A stretch of DNA of 64,000 nt from Alistipes sp. (GTDB lineage: Bacteria > Bacteroidota > Bacteroidia > Bacteroidales > Rikenellaceae). Position 1 is the first letter of the stretch; each line of letters begins with the position of its first letter. Shown here piece after piece: positions 7,779 through 17,259 of this stretch. The notes under the pieces were generated by a model that had not been told where the DNA came from, ran no database searches, and saw nothing but the letters and a program-made list of their open reading frames with translations. A program made the translations under genes and the position numbers. Location of the stretch: assembly GCA_017631255.1 (NCBI GenBank), contig JAGBTP010000018.1:1-64000 (forward strand). Direction: 5' to 3'.

Positions 7779-9116
7779 ATGAAATTCATCAACGGCATAT
7801 CTGCACTTCTGCTGCTTGCAACGGTAGTGGCGTGCGGCGGCAACTCGACCGAAACTGAGAGTGAAATAGTACAGGAGGAGACCGTAGTGAAGGAGCCAGA
7901 GCGACTCTACGGCATCGAGATAGAGGGCTACACCATCACCAACGACACCGTACGCTCAGGCGAGACCGTAGGCGGAATCCTCGGTCGTCGAGGCATCTCG
8001 GCTGTGATGGTCGACCGCCTCGATAAGGCTTCTAAGGAGGTATTTCCGTTAAAAAATATACGCGCTGATAACGCCTACACCGTATTCTCGCGCCACGAGG
8101 TCGACTCACTCGGTGAGCGCGATGTGGTGGACTATGTTGTCTACCACCGCAACGCCATCGATTATGTAGTCTTTGGCTTTAGGGGCGACAGCGTAACCGT
8201 TGCGTGCGACTCGCGTCCTGTGACTATCGAGCGCCGCTACTGCCGTGCCGATATCAACTCATCGCTCTGGGGCGCAATTATGGAGCAGAATTTGCCTTAT
8301 GCCCTGGCGGCAGAGTTCGAGGATATATACCAGTGGACCGTTGACTTCTTCGGTATTCAGGCGGGTGACTCATTTGCGGTCATCTACGACGAGAAGATTG
8401 TCGATGGCAAGTCGGTAGGTATTGGTCGCATCTGGGGTGCAGAGTTTAACCACTCGGGCAAGCAGTTCTATGCTATTCCTTACGCTCAGGAGGAGGGTAA
8501 GCTCCGCTATTGGGAGGTAAGCGGTGAGTCGCTCCGTAAGCAGCTCCTTAAGGCGCCACTCAAGTACACGCGTATCAGTTCTAAGTTCTCAAATGCGCGC
8601 CTTCACCCCGTACATAAGGTCTATCGCCCACATCACGGTGTGGACTATGCCGCACCTTCGGGTACACCTGTCTACTCGGTTGCCGATGGTGTAGTCATCT
8701 CAGCAGGCTGGGGTGGTGGCGGCGGTAATACCGTCAAGATTAAGCACGCTGGTAACCTCCAGACCGGTTACCTCCACCTCAAGGGTTTCGCTAAGGGTAT
8801 TAAGAAGGGTGTGCGCGTATCGCAGGGTCAGCTTATCGGTTATGTAGGCTCTACGGGTACATCTACCGGCCCGCACCTCGACTATCGAATCTGGAAGAAC
8901 GGCACGCCTATTGACCCATTGAAGGTGCCTCAGGAGCCAGCTGAGCCTATCCTCGAGTCGCACCGTGCACGCTTCGAGGCTGTGCGCGATAGGGTTCTCG
9001 CAGAGCTTCGTGGTGAGGAGGTTGTAGGAGGTAAGATTACCGATGACGATATCTTTGGCAAGGCAGCAGCGGCAGATAGCACCGCAACGCCACAGACAAG
9101 TCGATTTATTGAGTAA
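7779..9116 (+). CDS. M23-family peptidoglycan metallopeptidase, lipoprotein
   Basis: The ATG at 7779 is chosen because it starts a lipoprotein signal peptide (MKFINGISALLLLATVVAC, lipid on Cys19). The product is about 445 residues. An OapA/MepM-like N-terminal region precedes a C-terminal LytM/M23 domain. The latter has HHGVDY (zinc His and Asp), the YLHL strand and the GxxTGPHLDYR motif. The second zinc His of the classical H-x-H is Asp here, a variant I know from other M23 lipoproteins. It should act on peptidoglycan cross-links during growth or division. The next gene starts 15 bases on, so co-transcription with the downstream two genes is plausible. Confidence 0.92.
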   Translation: MKFINGISALLLLATVVACGGNSTETESEIVQEETVVKEPERLYGIEIEGYTITNDTVRSGETVGGILGRRGISAVMVDRLDKASKEVFPLKNIRADNAYTVFSRHEVDSLGERDVVDYVVYHRNAIDYVVFGFRGDSVTVACDSRPVTIERRYCRADINSSLWGAIMEQNLPYALAAEFEDIYQWTVDFFGIQAGDSFAVIYDEKIVDGKSVGIGRIWGAEFNHSGKQFYAIPYAQEEGKLRYWEVSGESLRKQLLKAPLKYTRISSKFSNARLHPVHKVYRPHHGVDYAAPSGTPVYSVADGVVISAGWGGGGGNTVKIKHAGNLQTGYLHLKGFAKGIKKGVRVSQGQLIGYVGSTGTSTGPHLDYRIWKNGTPIDPLKVPQEPAEPILESHRARFEAVRDRVLAELRGEEVVGGKITDDDIFGKAAAADSTATPQTSRFIE

Positions 9117-9131
9117 TAGACGGAGAGAAAT

Positions 9132-9548
9132 ATGATAGACGAGCGCATTAAAAAGTTCATCAAGCGCCACCATGTACTTACCCTTGCCACCACCGATGGC
9201 GAGGGTATGCCTTATGTGGCAAACTGCTTCTATGCCTACGACAAGGAGCGTAACCTATTTATAGTCACCTCCGATACAGAGACGCGTCACGGTAGCCATA
9301 TGGTTGCCAACCCTAATGTGGCGCTGTCGGTGGTCCTCGAGACGCGCATCGTAGGTCGTATCGAGGGCTTGCAGGTGTGTGCCGTAGCGGAGAGGGGCGA
9401 CGACAAGGCGCGTAGCTGCTACATCAAGCGCTTCCCCTATGCTGCCGTGGCGCCACTGTCGTTGTGGATGCTGCGCCCGAAGATGATGAAACTTACGGAT
9501 AACACCTTGGGATTTGGTAAGAAACTGATATGGCAAAGCGAGGAGTAG
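9132..9548 (+). CDS. pyridoxamine 5'-phosphate oxidase-like split-barrel protein
   Basis: A 138-residue single-domain protein with the FMN-binding split-barrel pattern. It starts MIDERIKKFIKRHHVLTLAT, then has a short loop and strands ending in VTS/SVVLE. Members bind FMN, F420 or heme, and many have no assigned reaction. I cannot tell which cofactor is used. The protein lacks the C-terminal substrate part of true PdxH, so pyridoxal synthesis is not implied. Its 3' end overlaps the ispD start by 19 bases, which suggests translational coupling. Confidence 0.82.
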   Translation: MIDERIKKFIKRHHVLTLATTDGEGMPYVANCFYAYDKERNLFIVTSDTETRHGSHMVANPNVALSVVLETRIVGRIEGLQVCAVAERGDDKARSCYIKRFPYAAVAPLSLWMLRPKMMKLTDNTLGFGKKLIWQSEE

Positions 9549-10204
9549 TAATCGTAGCTGGTGGATCGGGCAAGCGTATGGGTGCGTCGTTGCCCAAGCA
9601 GTTTATGCTGCTGGGCGGTATCCCCGTTGTGGCGCGCACGATAAACACCTTTAGTGAGGCGCTGCCTAATGCCGATATCGTCGTGGTGCTGCCAGAGGAG
9701 CATATCGCCCTGTGGCGTAACCTCGCCTCGCGCTTCGATGTGGCGCCGCATAGATGTGTTGCGGGAGGCAAGGAGCGCTTCCACTCGGTTAAGTGTGGTA
9801 TCAAGGTTCTCGGCTCGGAGGTGGAGTACATTGCGGTGCACGATGGTGTGAGGGCGTTGGCCTCGAAGCGCCTTGTGATACGCGCAGCGTTGGCCGTCGA
9901 GGAGCATAAGGCGGTAATTCCCGTGGTCGATGTTGTGGACTCCTATCGCCGTGTTGTGGGTGATGCCTCGGAGATTGTGCCACGCAGCGAGTTGCGCATC
10001 GTGCAGACGCCGCAGATGTTCTCGGCAGAACTCCTGCGTCGTGCATATGAGCAGCCTTTCGATGCGAGCTTCACCGATGATGCCTCGGTAGTTGAGGCTC
10101 TTGGCGAGAAGATAGCACTTGTGGAGGGCGAGCGCACAAATATCAAGCTCACCACGCCCGAAGATATGGCGTATGCCGAGTGGCTGCTTTCGAGGGAGGA
10201 GTAA
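9530..10204 (+). CDS. ispD: 2-C-methyl-D-erythritol 4-phosphate cytidylyltransferase
   Basis: Transfers CMP from CTP to MEP in the non-mevalonate isoprenoid pathway. At 224 residues it has full family length. The nucleotide-binding signature AGGSGKRMG is at residues 10-18 with PKQF at 22-25, and the family motif HDGVRA lies near residue 105. It starts inside the preceding gene's last six codons and is followed by a strong terminator, so it is the last gene of the M23-PNPOx-ispD run. This indicates isoprenoids are made by the MEP route. Confidence 0.95.
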   Translation: MAKRGVVIVAGGSGKRMGASLPKQFMLLGGIPVVARTINTFSEALPNADIVVVLPEEHIALWRNLASRFDVAPHRCVAGGKERFHSVKCGIKVLGSEVEYIAVHDGVRALASKRLVIRAALAVEEHKAVIPVVDVVDSYRRVVGDASEIVPRSELRIVQTPQMFSAELLRRAYEQPFDASFTDDASVVEALGEKIALVEGERTNIKLTTPEDMAYAEWLLSREE

Positions 10205-10225
10205 TGGTCGCTATATGTAAAAAGA

Positions 10226-10254
10226 GGGGTTGTCCACATCGGACAACCCCTTTT
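10226..10254. terminator. bidirectional terminator between ispD and the lipocalin-like lipoprotein
   Basis: A perfect 10-bp stem (10226-10235 with 10241-10250, loop ACATC) is flanked by TTTT on the plus strand and by a T run on the minus strand. It serves two converging genes. Confidence 0.85.
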
Positions 10255-10275
10255 AGTTTGTGTATGTGTACTCCG

Positions 10276-11778
10276 TTATAGGTAGCGCTCCGAAGCTGCT
10301 GCGCGTGTCGCGCTTGTAGATGATGGGAGGCTGTTAGGGAGTGTTGTGCGGGTGTAAACCGAGATGTCTGTCGCATCTGCGGTGTCAACCCAAGTCATAG
10401 TGTCGCCCGCAACGCTCACGCTGTACACTGCACCCCAGGCTACGCCGTCGGTGTAGAGGCCCGTAATGATGCCATTCTCATAGCCCACGGTGCTGTAATA
10501 TACCTCCCACTGGCGGCTCTCAAGGCGTTGCCATAGGGTTACGACGCCATCGGCGGTGATGCTTAGGTAGATGTCGAACGAAGGCTCTGCACCACGCCAC
10601 GAGGTGAGCTTCCACTCGCCCGCAAGCTCCGTGGTGTCGGCATCGCCCGTTACAGGAGGTGTTGGTGGGGTAGGGGGAGTAGGGGTCTCGGCATTAGGGG
10701 TGGTGATGGTTGCCACCGTTGAGGTGAGTACCTGCTGCGCAGCACCTGCTACCACAACGCCGCAGAACTCATATGTAGCATTCTCGTCGAGTGTAGCGCA
10801 GTCGACGCTCAGCGTGAGGCTGCCGTCCTCCTGAGACTCGACCTTGTACTTCTCGTCCCACTCCGATCTGCCCGCCTTGCGGTAGTAGATGTAGTAGTCC
10901 AGGTAGGCGTACTCGCTAAGCTCGATGCCGTCGAAGTAGACCTTTGTGCTGGTAACTACTGCCTTGATGGTATTGTCCTCAAGAGAGAGACTTGGTGTCG
11001 CAATATCGGCCGTAACCTCAGCAAAGTCGGTCTTGAACTGAGCAATGTCCGAGGTGTAGCTCTCGTATTGGCTATCCTCAGGCGTGATGGTAACGCGGAA
11101 GATGTAGTTGCTGTCCTCCTCGAGGTACTCAGTGCCCTCGGCAGGGAGCTCAAAGTCCTCGATGCCATCGCTAAGGGCGTTGCTGCTCTTCTCGATAGCA
11201 CTCCAAGCACCCGACTCAGACTCCTGATGCTGATACTCTACGCACACCTTAGCGATAGGCTGAGGCTCGCCATCGAGGGTGAATACCACATCACGGAGCG
11301 TGATGGTAGCAAGCAGACCCTTTGAGGTCACCTCGTAGTCGTAGTCGAACGCTGCCGCAGGGATATGCTCGAGGGTGGTGAAGGTGTAGAGCGACTCCTT
11401 GTTTGTAGCCTCGCCATACTCGCTATGCGCTATGGTGATACCAAACTCGTAGCAGGTGTTGTCCGCAAGGCCCTCGAGGGTGAAGATGATGTTATCGCTC
11501 TTTGCCGATGCGGTGTACTCGGTGACGGTGGTTACCGCCTCCTTGTTGTCCGCAGCCCAATACTGCAAATATATCTCAGCATCGTCGTGCCTGATGCCGT
11601 CGACGGTGATGTATGGCTTAAATATGTCGATGATTGCGCTGTTCTCTGTCACCTCAGTGGTTGCAGGGCCGAAGTTAAAGCCGATCTCTGGTGCGGGTGG
11701 TGTGATGATGACATTCTCACTCTTACACGCTGTGAATATGGCGGTAGCCGCCAATATTATATATAGGTATCTCTTCAT
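10276..11778 (-). CDS. lipoprotein with Ig-like repeats and C-terminal lipocalin-like domain
   Basis: 500 residues. SPII signal with Cys18 (AATAIFTAC). Two or three fibronectin/Ig-like beta repeats of roughly 110 residues follow (to about 365). A Pro/Thr linker (PTPPTPPTPP) comes next, then a domain starting LAGEWKLTSW that resembles the lipocalin-like domains of Bacteroidota lipoproteins. It starts 18 bases after the S8 protease gene on the same strand, so the two are almost certainly co-transcribed. It may present, bind or inhibit something related to that protease; this is inference. I recognise no enzyme motif. Confidence 0.72.
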   Translation of the reverse strand: MKRYLYIILAATAIFTACKSENVIITPPAPEIGFNFGPATTEVTENSAIIDIFKPYITVDGIRHDDAEIYLQYWAADNKEAVTTVTEYTASAKSDNIIFTLEGLADNTCYEFGITIAHSEYGEATNKESLYTFTTLEHIPAAAFDYDYEVTSKGLLATITLRDVVFTLDGEPQPIAKVCVEYQHQESESGAWSAIEKSSNALSDGIEDFELPAEGTEYLEEDSNYIFRVTITPEDSQYESYTSDIAQFKTDFAEVTADIATPSLSLEDNTIKAVVTSTKVYFDGIELSEYAYLDYYIYYRKAGRSEWDEKYKVESQEDGSLTLSVDCATLDENATYEFCGVVVAGAAQQVLTSTVATITTPNAETPTPPTPPTPPVTGDADTTELAGEWKLTSWRGAEPSFDIYLSITADGVVTLWQRLESRQWEVYYSTVGYENGIITGLYTDGVAWGAVYSVSVAGDTMTWVDTADATDISVYTRTTLPNSLPSSTSATRAAASERYL

Positions 11779-11796
11779 AGTTCTCTCTGTTTAATA

Positions 11797-13692
11797 TTAC
11801 AACCATCCGCCATTCTCCGCTACCGAGCCACGCACTACGACCTCGAACTCGCGCTCGACATACGAGCCACCGATGTAGGTGCCACCAACATGGTCACCAC
11901 CCACGATAGCCTTCACCGTGATGCGACCCGAACCGGCCTCTGTAGCCTTGATGCGAAGCTTACCATCCTCGATTTTGAGGGTCTCGATGCCAAGGGCTGT
12001 GCGCACCTCACTTGATGCGTCGCAGCTCTCATATTTGAGCTCCTTAGAGCCGCCACCGAAGTACTCGTTGAGGGAGTGGAGCGCATCCTCGTTGGTGAGC
12101 ATATAGAGGCAAGGCGTGCCGTCCATCTGCATAAGGAGGAGGTGGGCGTCGATATATCCAGAACCGAGGTTGCCGACATATGGTGCGAGCGATAGCTTAT
12201 CGTAGCTACCAGTGTCCCAATTATAGATCTCCTTCGTGCCTGTCTGGTAGGGGTTGATGTCGTGTACAGAGGTGAGGATTAATCTGTGAAGCTCGTCGGC
12301 CGATAGGGTGTAGCCCTGCTTGAGGGCATACGAAACGGCAAGGGCTGCACAGCCCGAAACATGAGGACAGGCCATAGATGTACCCTGCATATACTCGTAG
12401 CCATCGCGCTCAGTGGTAGAAACCGAAGATATAGTCAAATATGTTCCATAGGTTGTATCACCACCAGGTGCGCAGATGTTAACGCCAGGGCCGTAGTTGG
12501 TGTAGTATGACGCCTTGTAGTCCGATGACATTGCCGATACGGAGATGTAGTCGCGATAGGCGCTTGGGTACGAAGCCTCGGGATATGTCTCGTTGCCCGC
12601 AGCGAATAGCACAAGGCCACCCTCCATAGCTCCCTCGAGGCGAGCGTTCTTCTTGAAGTAATCGTATGCATCCTTAAGCACCGAGTCCCACTTCTCGTAA
12701 TCGTTGTCGCCGTAGTAAATGCCAGGGTCGTAGCCCCACGAGTTGTTGATGATGACGGCACCATTGTCCGCCGCATACTTCACGCCCTCGGCAATATCGT
12801 GTGAATAGCAGCCGTCGTTACCCTCGAAAATCTGGATAGACATCAACTTCACACCGTCGCCATTGCCCGTACCGCCAGCGATACCACATACAGCATAGCC
12901 ATTGTTGTTCACCGCAGAAATAGTACCTGCCACATGTGTGCCGTGGTCGTCGGCAGTGACGGTGCCCTTGCCTGTCACGAAGTTGAAGCCGTGAATGTCG
13001 TCGATGTAGCCGTTGCCATCATCATCGACACCCTTATCGCCATTCTTCTCCTTCTCGTTAACCCAAAGGTTGTCGGCGATATCCTTGTGCGAGGTCATAA
13101 TACCACCGTCGCACACCGCAACGATAACACGATTGTCACCCGCTGTGTACTTCCACGCGTTGAGGAGGTTGATATCTGCACCTGGGACGCAGAGGGTTGA
13201 CTCGAGCGAGCCGTCGTTGTAGTAGTGCCACTGCCACTCAAGCTCAGGGTCGTCGAATGGGAGTGTCACGGAGCGAGTCGCAGACTTTGTGCGCAGAGGC
13301 ATCTCGAGCTTCTCGCTCTTGATGCGCTTGATAGGTACCACATACTCTATCGCCTCGATATCGTTGCACGCTGCAAGCAGGTGCGCTACGGCATTGACAC
13401 TTGCCTCCTCGCTGAACGAGAGCAACTGCCAGCGGTTAATCCTCTGGACACTCTCGCCCTCGCGTGCTGGCATAAGGTGCTGTGCAGCTATCTCGATGTC
13501 GGCGAGTGCCGAGAAGTCGGGTGCCTGAGCACCCTCGGCTATGCGCACGAGCAGCTTGCCAGCTACGGGCGTAGCGCTGCTGTTTACAATCTTACTCTCA
13601 GGGGTAGGCATAGGGTTCACCTCGCCAAGTGGCTCCCTGACACACGCCGCAAGTGCAAGCAGCGCGATAGTGGATAGTAGTAATCTTTTCAT
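11797..13692 (-). CDS. S8-family (subtilisin-like) serine protease lipoprotein
   Basis: 631 residues with an SPII lipobox (Cys17, LLALAAC). A propeptide-like region (about 45-125) is followed by a peptidase S8 domain (about 180-460). The triad is visible: Asp195 (VAVCDGG), His250 (DDHGTHVAG) and Ser439 (GTSMACPHVSG), with the oxyanion Asn in AAGN (368). A beta-rich C-terminal domain (about 530-625) looks Ig-like. No type IX sorting domain is apparent. It should be a surface- or periplasm-anchored endopeptidase. It heads a two-gene operon with the lipocalin-like lipoprotein. Confidence 0.93.
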   Translation of the reverse strand: MKRLLLSTIALLALAACVREPLGEVNPMPTPESKIVNSSATPVAGKLLVRIAEGAQAPDFSALADIEIAAQHLMPAREGESVQRINRWQLLSFSEEASVNAVAHLLAACNDIEAIEYVVPIKRIKSEKLEMPLRTKSATRSVTLPFDDPELEWQWHYYNDGSLESTLCVPGADINLLNAWKYTAGDNRVIVAVCDGGIMTSHKDIADNLWVNEKEKNGDKGVDDDGNGYIDDIHGFNFVTGKGTVTADDHGTHVAGTISAVNNNGYAVCGIAGGTGNGDGVKLMSIQIFEGNDGCYSHDIAEGVKYAADNGAVIINNSWGYDPGIYYGDNDYEKWDSVLKDAYDYFKKNARLEGAMEGGLVLFAAGNETYPEASYPSAYRDYISVSAMSSDYKASYYTNYGPGVNICAPGGDTTYGTYLTISSVSTTERDGYEYMQGTSMACPHVSGCAALAVSYALKQGYTLSADELHRLILTSVHDINPYQTGTKEIYNWDTGSYDKLSLAPYVGNLGSGYIDAHLLLMQMDGTPCLYMLTNEDALHSLNEYFGGGSKELKYESCDASSEVRTALGIETLKIEDGKLRIKATEAGSGRITVKAIVGGDHVGGTYIGGSYVEREFEVVVRGSVAENGGWL

Positions 13693-13732
13693 CTATGTTT
13701 TAAGGTTTGATATAGACATATTTCCCAATTTG

Positions 13733-13740
13733 CAAATATA
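13733..13740 (-). promoter_or_regulatory. -7 element of the S8 protease operon
   Basis: Minus-strand TATATTTG lies about 41 bases upstream of the ATG. No clear TTG occurs at the -33 position, which falls inside the galM terminator. Confidence 0.5.
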
Positions 13741-13743
13741 ACG

Positions 13744-13782
13744 AAAAAAATGAAACATCGCCCGATAAAGGCGATGTTTCAT
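13744..13782 (-). terminator. intrinsic terminator of gltX-galM
   Basis: A perfect 13-bp stem (13750-13762 with 13770-13782, 7-base loop) runs straight into a T tract on the minus strand (complement of 13744-13750). Confidence 0.88.
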
Positions 13783-13814
13783 CATATAAAGGCTATTTTT
13801 TTTAGTCAAAGTGG

Positions 13815-14870
13815 TTAGAATGTGCCGAGCTGGAAGACAATCTTCTGACAGTAAAGCTCTTCGGCCTGAAGCTCAATCGATGGGAAGTGAGGGTGGTTCA
13901 CCGCATCGCTATACGCCTGGCACTCGATAGCCACACCTGCATAGTCGTCGTACCTACCGCCTGACTTGGTGATAGGGCATCCGCCAGCAAGCCAGTTGCC
14001 GGTGTAGAGCACCGCCGCAGGCTGCGACGAGAGGATTGTGACCTTGCGACCCGTAGCCTCGCAGCGCAACTCTCCAACTTCCTGAAGAATGTTCTTCTGC
14101 CAGCCGTCGACCGCAAAGCAGTGGTCATAGCCTCTGAAGTTGCGAATATTGTTGAACTCGGCATCGATGTCGGTGCCAAACTTGCGCCAAGAGGTGAAGT
14201 CGAGTGGCGTGCCCTCAACATCGAGGAGCGTGCCCGTAGGTATCTGCACTGTATCCATCTCCAACACCTTCGAGCAGTTGAGCCTAAGTTCGTGGTCGAG
14301 GATGCTCTTGCCAGAGGCCTCGCCATGGAGGTTCCAGTAGAGGTGGTTAGTGAGGTTGACAACCGTCGTCTTGTTGCTCTTCGCAAGGTATGTAATCTCG
14401 AGGTTATCCTCGTCATCGAAGTCGTAGACCGCCTCGACGATAAGCTCGCCAGGGTAGCCCTGTTCCATATCCTCTGCTACATAGCTGAACACCACGCGGT
14501 TAGTCTCGACTCTGCCTTCCCAATAGCGGTTAGCAAAGCCCTTGCTGCCACCGTGGAGGTGGTTAGGGCCATTATTAACCTCGAGGCGATACTCCACGCC
14601 GTCAACGACCATTCTACCGCGTGCGATGCGTCCCGCAACACGGCCTACGCTCTTGCCACTTGCAGCGCCATCGCCGATGTAGCTCTCTGGGTCACGATAG
14701 CCCAGCGCCACATCCTCGATGTTGCCATTGCGGTCGGCAAACTTAACGCCTACGATCGAGGCACCGATGTTGCAGAGTTGCACCTCCGAGCCACGACTGT
14801 TGCGCATAGTGTACATTATGATGCCCTCACCTTCGGGTGTCGAGCCCCATATATGCTGCAAAATCTCCAT
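13815..14870 (-). CDS. galM: aldose 1-epimerase (galactose mutarotase)
   Basis: Interconverts alpha and beta anomers of hexoses before the Leloir pathway. 351 residues with the conserved NHLHGG (103-108), the catalytic-acid His176 in NHLYWNL, and the base Glu316 in ECQAY. No signal peptide, so cytoplasmic. Its ATG overlaps the stop codon of gltX (TAATG arrangement), which implies coupled translation. No galactose-catabolism genes are nearby, so the pairing with gltX looks like operon economy rather than a pathway. Confidence 0.94.
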   Translation of the reverse strand: MEILQHIWGSTPEGEGIIMYTMRNSRGSEVQLCNIGASIVGVKFADRNGNIEDVALGYRDPESYIGDGAASGKSVGRVAGRIARGRMVVDGVEYRLEVNNGPNHLHGGSKGFANRYWEGRVETNRVVFSYVAEDMEQGYPGELIVEAVYDFDDEDNLEITYLAKSNKTTVVNLTNHLYWNLHGEASGKSILDHELRLNCSKVLEMDTVQIPTGTLLDVEGTPLDFTSWRKFGTDIDAEFNNIRNFRGYDHCFAVDGWQKNILQEVGELRCEATGRKVTILSSQPAAVLYTGNWLAGGCPITKSGGRYDDYAGVAIECQAYSDAVNHPHFPSIELQAEELYCQKIVFQLGTF

Positions 14871-16402
14871 TACTCAACAGGCTTAAGGTTTGCGATGATG
14901 GTGTCGATACGCTTGATGGTCTCCTCCTTGCCGATGAACTCCGTTACATCGAACATACCTGGACCCTTACCCGCACCTACGAGTGCCAAGCGTAAGGTGT
15001 TCATAACCTGACCGAGTGAGAAGCCACGCTGCTCAATCCACGCACGAACAACAGCCTCGGTGTTCTCCTTCGAGAAGTTCTCGATGCCTTCGAGCAATAC
15101 CTTAAGGTCGGCAAGCGTAGCAGGATTCTCGCCCTTCCACTGCTTCTTGGTGAGCTTCTCCTCGTACTCGGTAGGAGCCACGAAGAAGAACGATGTGAGG
15201 TCCCACATATCGGTTGTGAGGGTCATGCGCTCCTTCATAATCTCAGCAGCCTTACCTGCGCGCTCGTCGCTGGTCTCGATGCCGTTGGCCTTGAGGATAG
15301 GCTGCATAAATGGGGCGAGCTCCTCTGCGCTCATAGCGTGCATATACTGCGCATTGAACCACTTTGCCTTGTCGGGCTGGAAGCGTGCGCCGGCCTTCGA
15401 TACGCGGTCAAGCGAGAAGGCGTTGATAAGCTCCTGCATAGAGAATATCTCCTGCTCGGTACCTGGGTTCCAGCCAAGCAACGAGAGCATATTGATAAAG
15501 GCGCCTGCAAGGTAGCCATCCTCACGATAACCGCGTGCAGTCTCGCCCGTAGGTGATGTCCAGAAGAGTGGGAACACAGGGAAGCCCATCTTGTCGCCAT
15601 CACGCTTCGAGAGCTTGCCGCTGCCCGTAGGCTTGAGGAGCAATGGCAGGTGTGCAAACTCAGGCTGAGTGTCGCTCCAGCCAAAGGCACGGTATAGGAG
15701 GTAGTGTAGTGGCAACGATGGCAACCACTCCTCACCACGGATTACATGCGACACCTCCATAAGGTGGTCGTCGACGATGTTTGCAAGGTGGTATGTTGGT
15801 AGTGCATCCACTGACTTGTAAAGCACCTTATCGTCCAAGGTCGAGGTGTTAACCTCCACATGACCACGGATAAGGTCGTCCATCTTGACTACCTCGTTCT
15901 CTGGCATCTTGAAGCGGATAACCCACTGGTCACCGCGTGCGATGCGTGCCTCGACCTCCTCCTTGCTCAGGCTGAGCGATGTTGGCAACTTCTGGCGTAC
16001 CTCGTAGTTGTATGCGAAAGTCTTGCCAGCATCCTCCGCCTCCTTGCGAAGAGCATCGAGCTCCTCAGGGGTGTCGAAGGCGTAGTATGCCCAGTCGGCC
16101 TCGACGAGCTGCAAGGCGTACTTGAGGTAGATCTCACGACGCTCGCTCTGACGATATGGGGCGTGAGGACCACCAAAGCCTACACCCTCGTCGATCTCGA
16201 TGCCGCACCACTTGAGCGACTCGATGATATACTCCTCGGCTCCGGGAACAAAGCGCTGCGAGTCGGTATCCTCGATACGGAGAATCATCTTGCCACCGTG
16301 GCGGCGAGCAAAAAGGTAGTTGTATAGTGCTGTGCGTACACCGCCGATATGTAGCGGGCCTGTTGGGCTGGGCGCAAATCGTACTCTTACTTCACGGTTC
16401 AT
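14870..16402 (-). CDS. gltX: glutamate--tRNA ligase
   Basis: Charges tRNA-Glu. 510 residues, class I synthetase. The HIGH-type motif [10 protein letters not shown] is at 11-20 and the KMSKS-type KLSKR at 263-267, followed by an all-helical C-terminal anticodon-binding domain. Both signature motifs are intact. It overlaps galM by one base at its 3' end. Confidence 0.97.
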   Translation of the reverse strand: MNREVRVRFAPSPTGPLHIGGVRTALYNYLFARRHGGKMILRIEDTDSQRFVPGAEEYIIESLKWCGIEIDEGVGFGGPHAPYRQSERREIYLKYALQLVEADWAYYAFDTPEELDALRKEAEDAGKTFAYNYEVRQKLPTSLSLSKEEVEARIARGDQWVIRFKMPENEVVKMDDLIRGHVEVNTSTLDDKVLYKSVDALPTYHLANIVDDHLMEVSHVIRGEEWLPSLPLHYLLYRAFGWSDTQPEFAHLPLLLKPTGSGKLSKRDGDKMGFPVFPLFWTSPTGETARGYREDGYLAGAFINMLSLLGWNPGTEQEIFSMQELINAFSLDRVSKAGARFQPDKAKWFNAQYMHAMSAEELAPFMQPILKANGIETSDERAGKAAEIMKERMTLTTDMWDLTSFFFVAPTEYEEKLTKKQWKGENPATLADLKVLLEGIENFSKENTEAVVRAWIEQRGFSLGQVMNTLRLALVGAGKGPGMFDVTEFIGKEETIKRIDTIIANLKPVE

Positions 16403-16485
16403 AGTATATCAGTTTTTTTCGGTTACTATTTACATTATATTAAATCCGCGCACGAGGCTCAGTATTGCCGCCCCGCACGCCGTTG

Positions 16486-17229
16486 TTACTCCTTAATAGG
16501 CTTAATCTTGTACTCAGCGCGTACGGTTACGCGGGCCTTCTTCTCGCGTGATGAGAGGTTAAACGAGCCTCCTGCCGAGAACTCCTCGTCGCCCGTAGCT
16601 GCGGTAATCTGGAAGACACCAGCGCGCGACATAGCGAGGTTGCCAAGCGCCGCACCTGAGTTGGTGGCAATCTGCAAAGCACGCTCACGAGCATCGGCTG
16701 CCGCTGCTGCCAAGAGGTCGAGCTTAACGCTCTCAAGCTTCGAGTAGTAGTACATAGGGTTGTAGACGGTGATGTCGATGCCCTCGCCGATGAGTGATGG
16801 GAGCGCTCGTGCTGCGCTCTCAACAGCATCTACATCGGTAGACTCGATGCTAAACGACTGGCTTAGCTCGTAGCCCGCAAAGCGCGAACCCATATAGTTG
16901 CCATCCTCGTAAACCGAGGTCGAAAGCTCGTTGGTGTATGGCATATCGAACGAGATTGCCTCGCGGTGTACGCCCTTCGATACAAGGAAGTCAACGACTC
17001 TATTGCGCGATGCCTCGAGGTTGTTGTAGCCCTCCGCAGCGTCGTAGTTCTCCACCTCCACGCGACCTTCGATGACGATGAGGTCCGAGGTGAACTCCGT
17101 CTCGCCAAGGCCCGTAACGGTGATTGTTCCCGTCATTGAGCGGTAGCGCTGTGTGTAGGCCGTAGAGAGTACAATAGCGGCCAATACCACCGAGGTGGCG
17201 ATGATGATATATTTCCAAAGGTTATTCAT
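16486..17229 (-). CDS. SIMPL-domain (DUF541) exported protein
   Basis: 247 residues with one N-terminal hydrophobic segment (about 5-24) that is a signal anchor or signal peptide. A SIMPL/DUF541 domain follows: GLGETEFTSDL near residue 40, alternating beta strands and an Ala-rich helix with repeated DARERA. These periplasmic or envelope proteins are widespread and their biochemical role is not settled. It lies about 30 bases after ychF and about 84 bases before gltX on the same strand. Confidence 0.85.
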   Translation of the reverse strand: MNNLWKYIIIATSVVLAAIVLSTAYTQRYRSMTGTITVTGLGETEFTSDLIVIEGRVEVENYDAAEGYNNLEASRNRVVDFLVSKGVHREAISFDMPYTNELSTSVYEDGNYMGSRFAGYELSQSFSIESTDVDAVESAARALPSLIGEGIDITVYNPMYYYSKLESVKLDLLAAAAADARERALQIATNSGAALGNLAMSRAGVFQITAATGDEEFSAGGSFNLSSREKKARVTVRAEYKIKPIKE

Positions 17230-17259
17230 AGTTGTTCTCTGTTTTTTGGTTTTTAGTTA

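Noticed and set aside
14121..15011. A 296-codon plus-strand frame across galM and gltX
   Set aside because: It overlaps two certain genes on the other strand, and its composition (Val, Ala, Leu, repeated VEV/LEV) is that of an antisense shadow.
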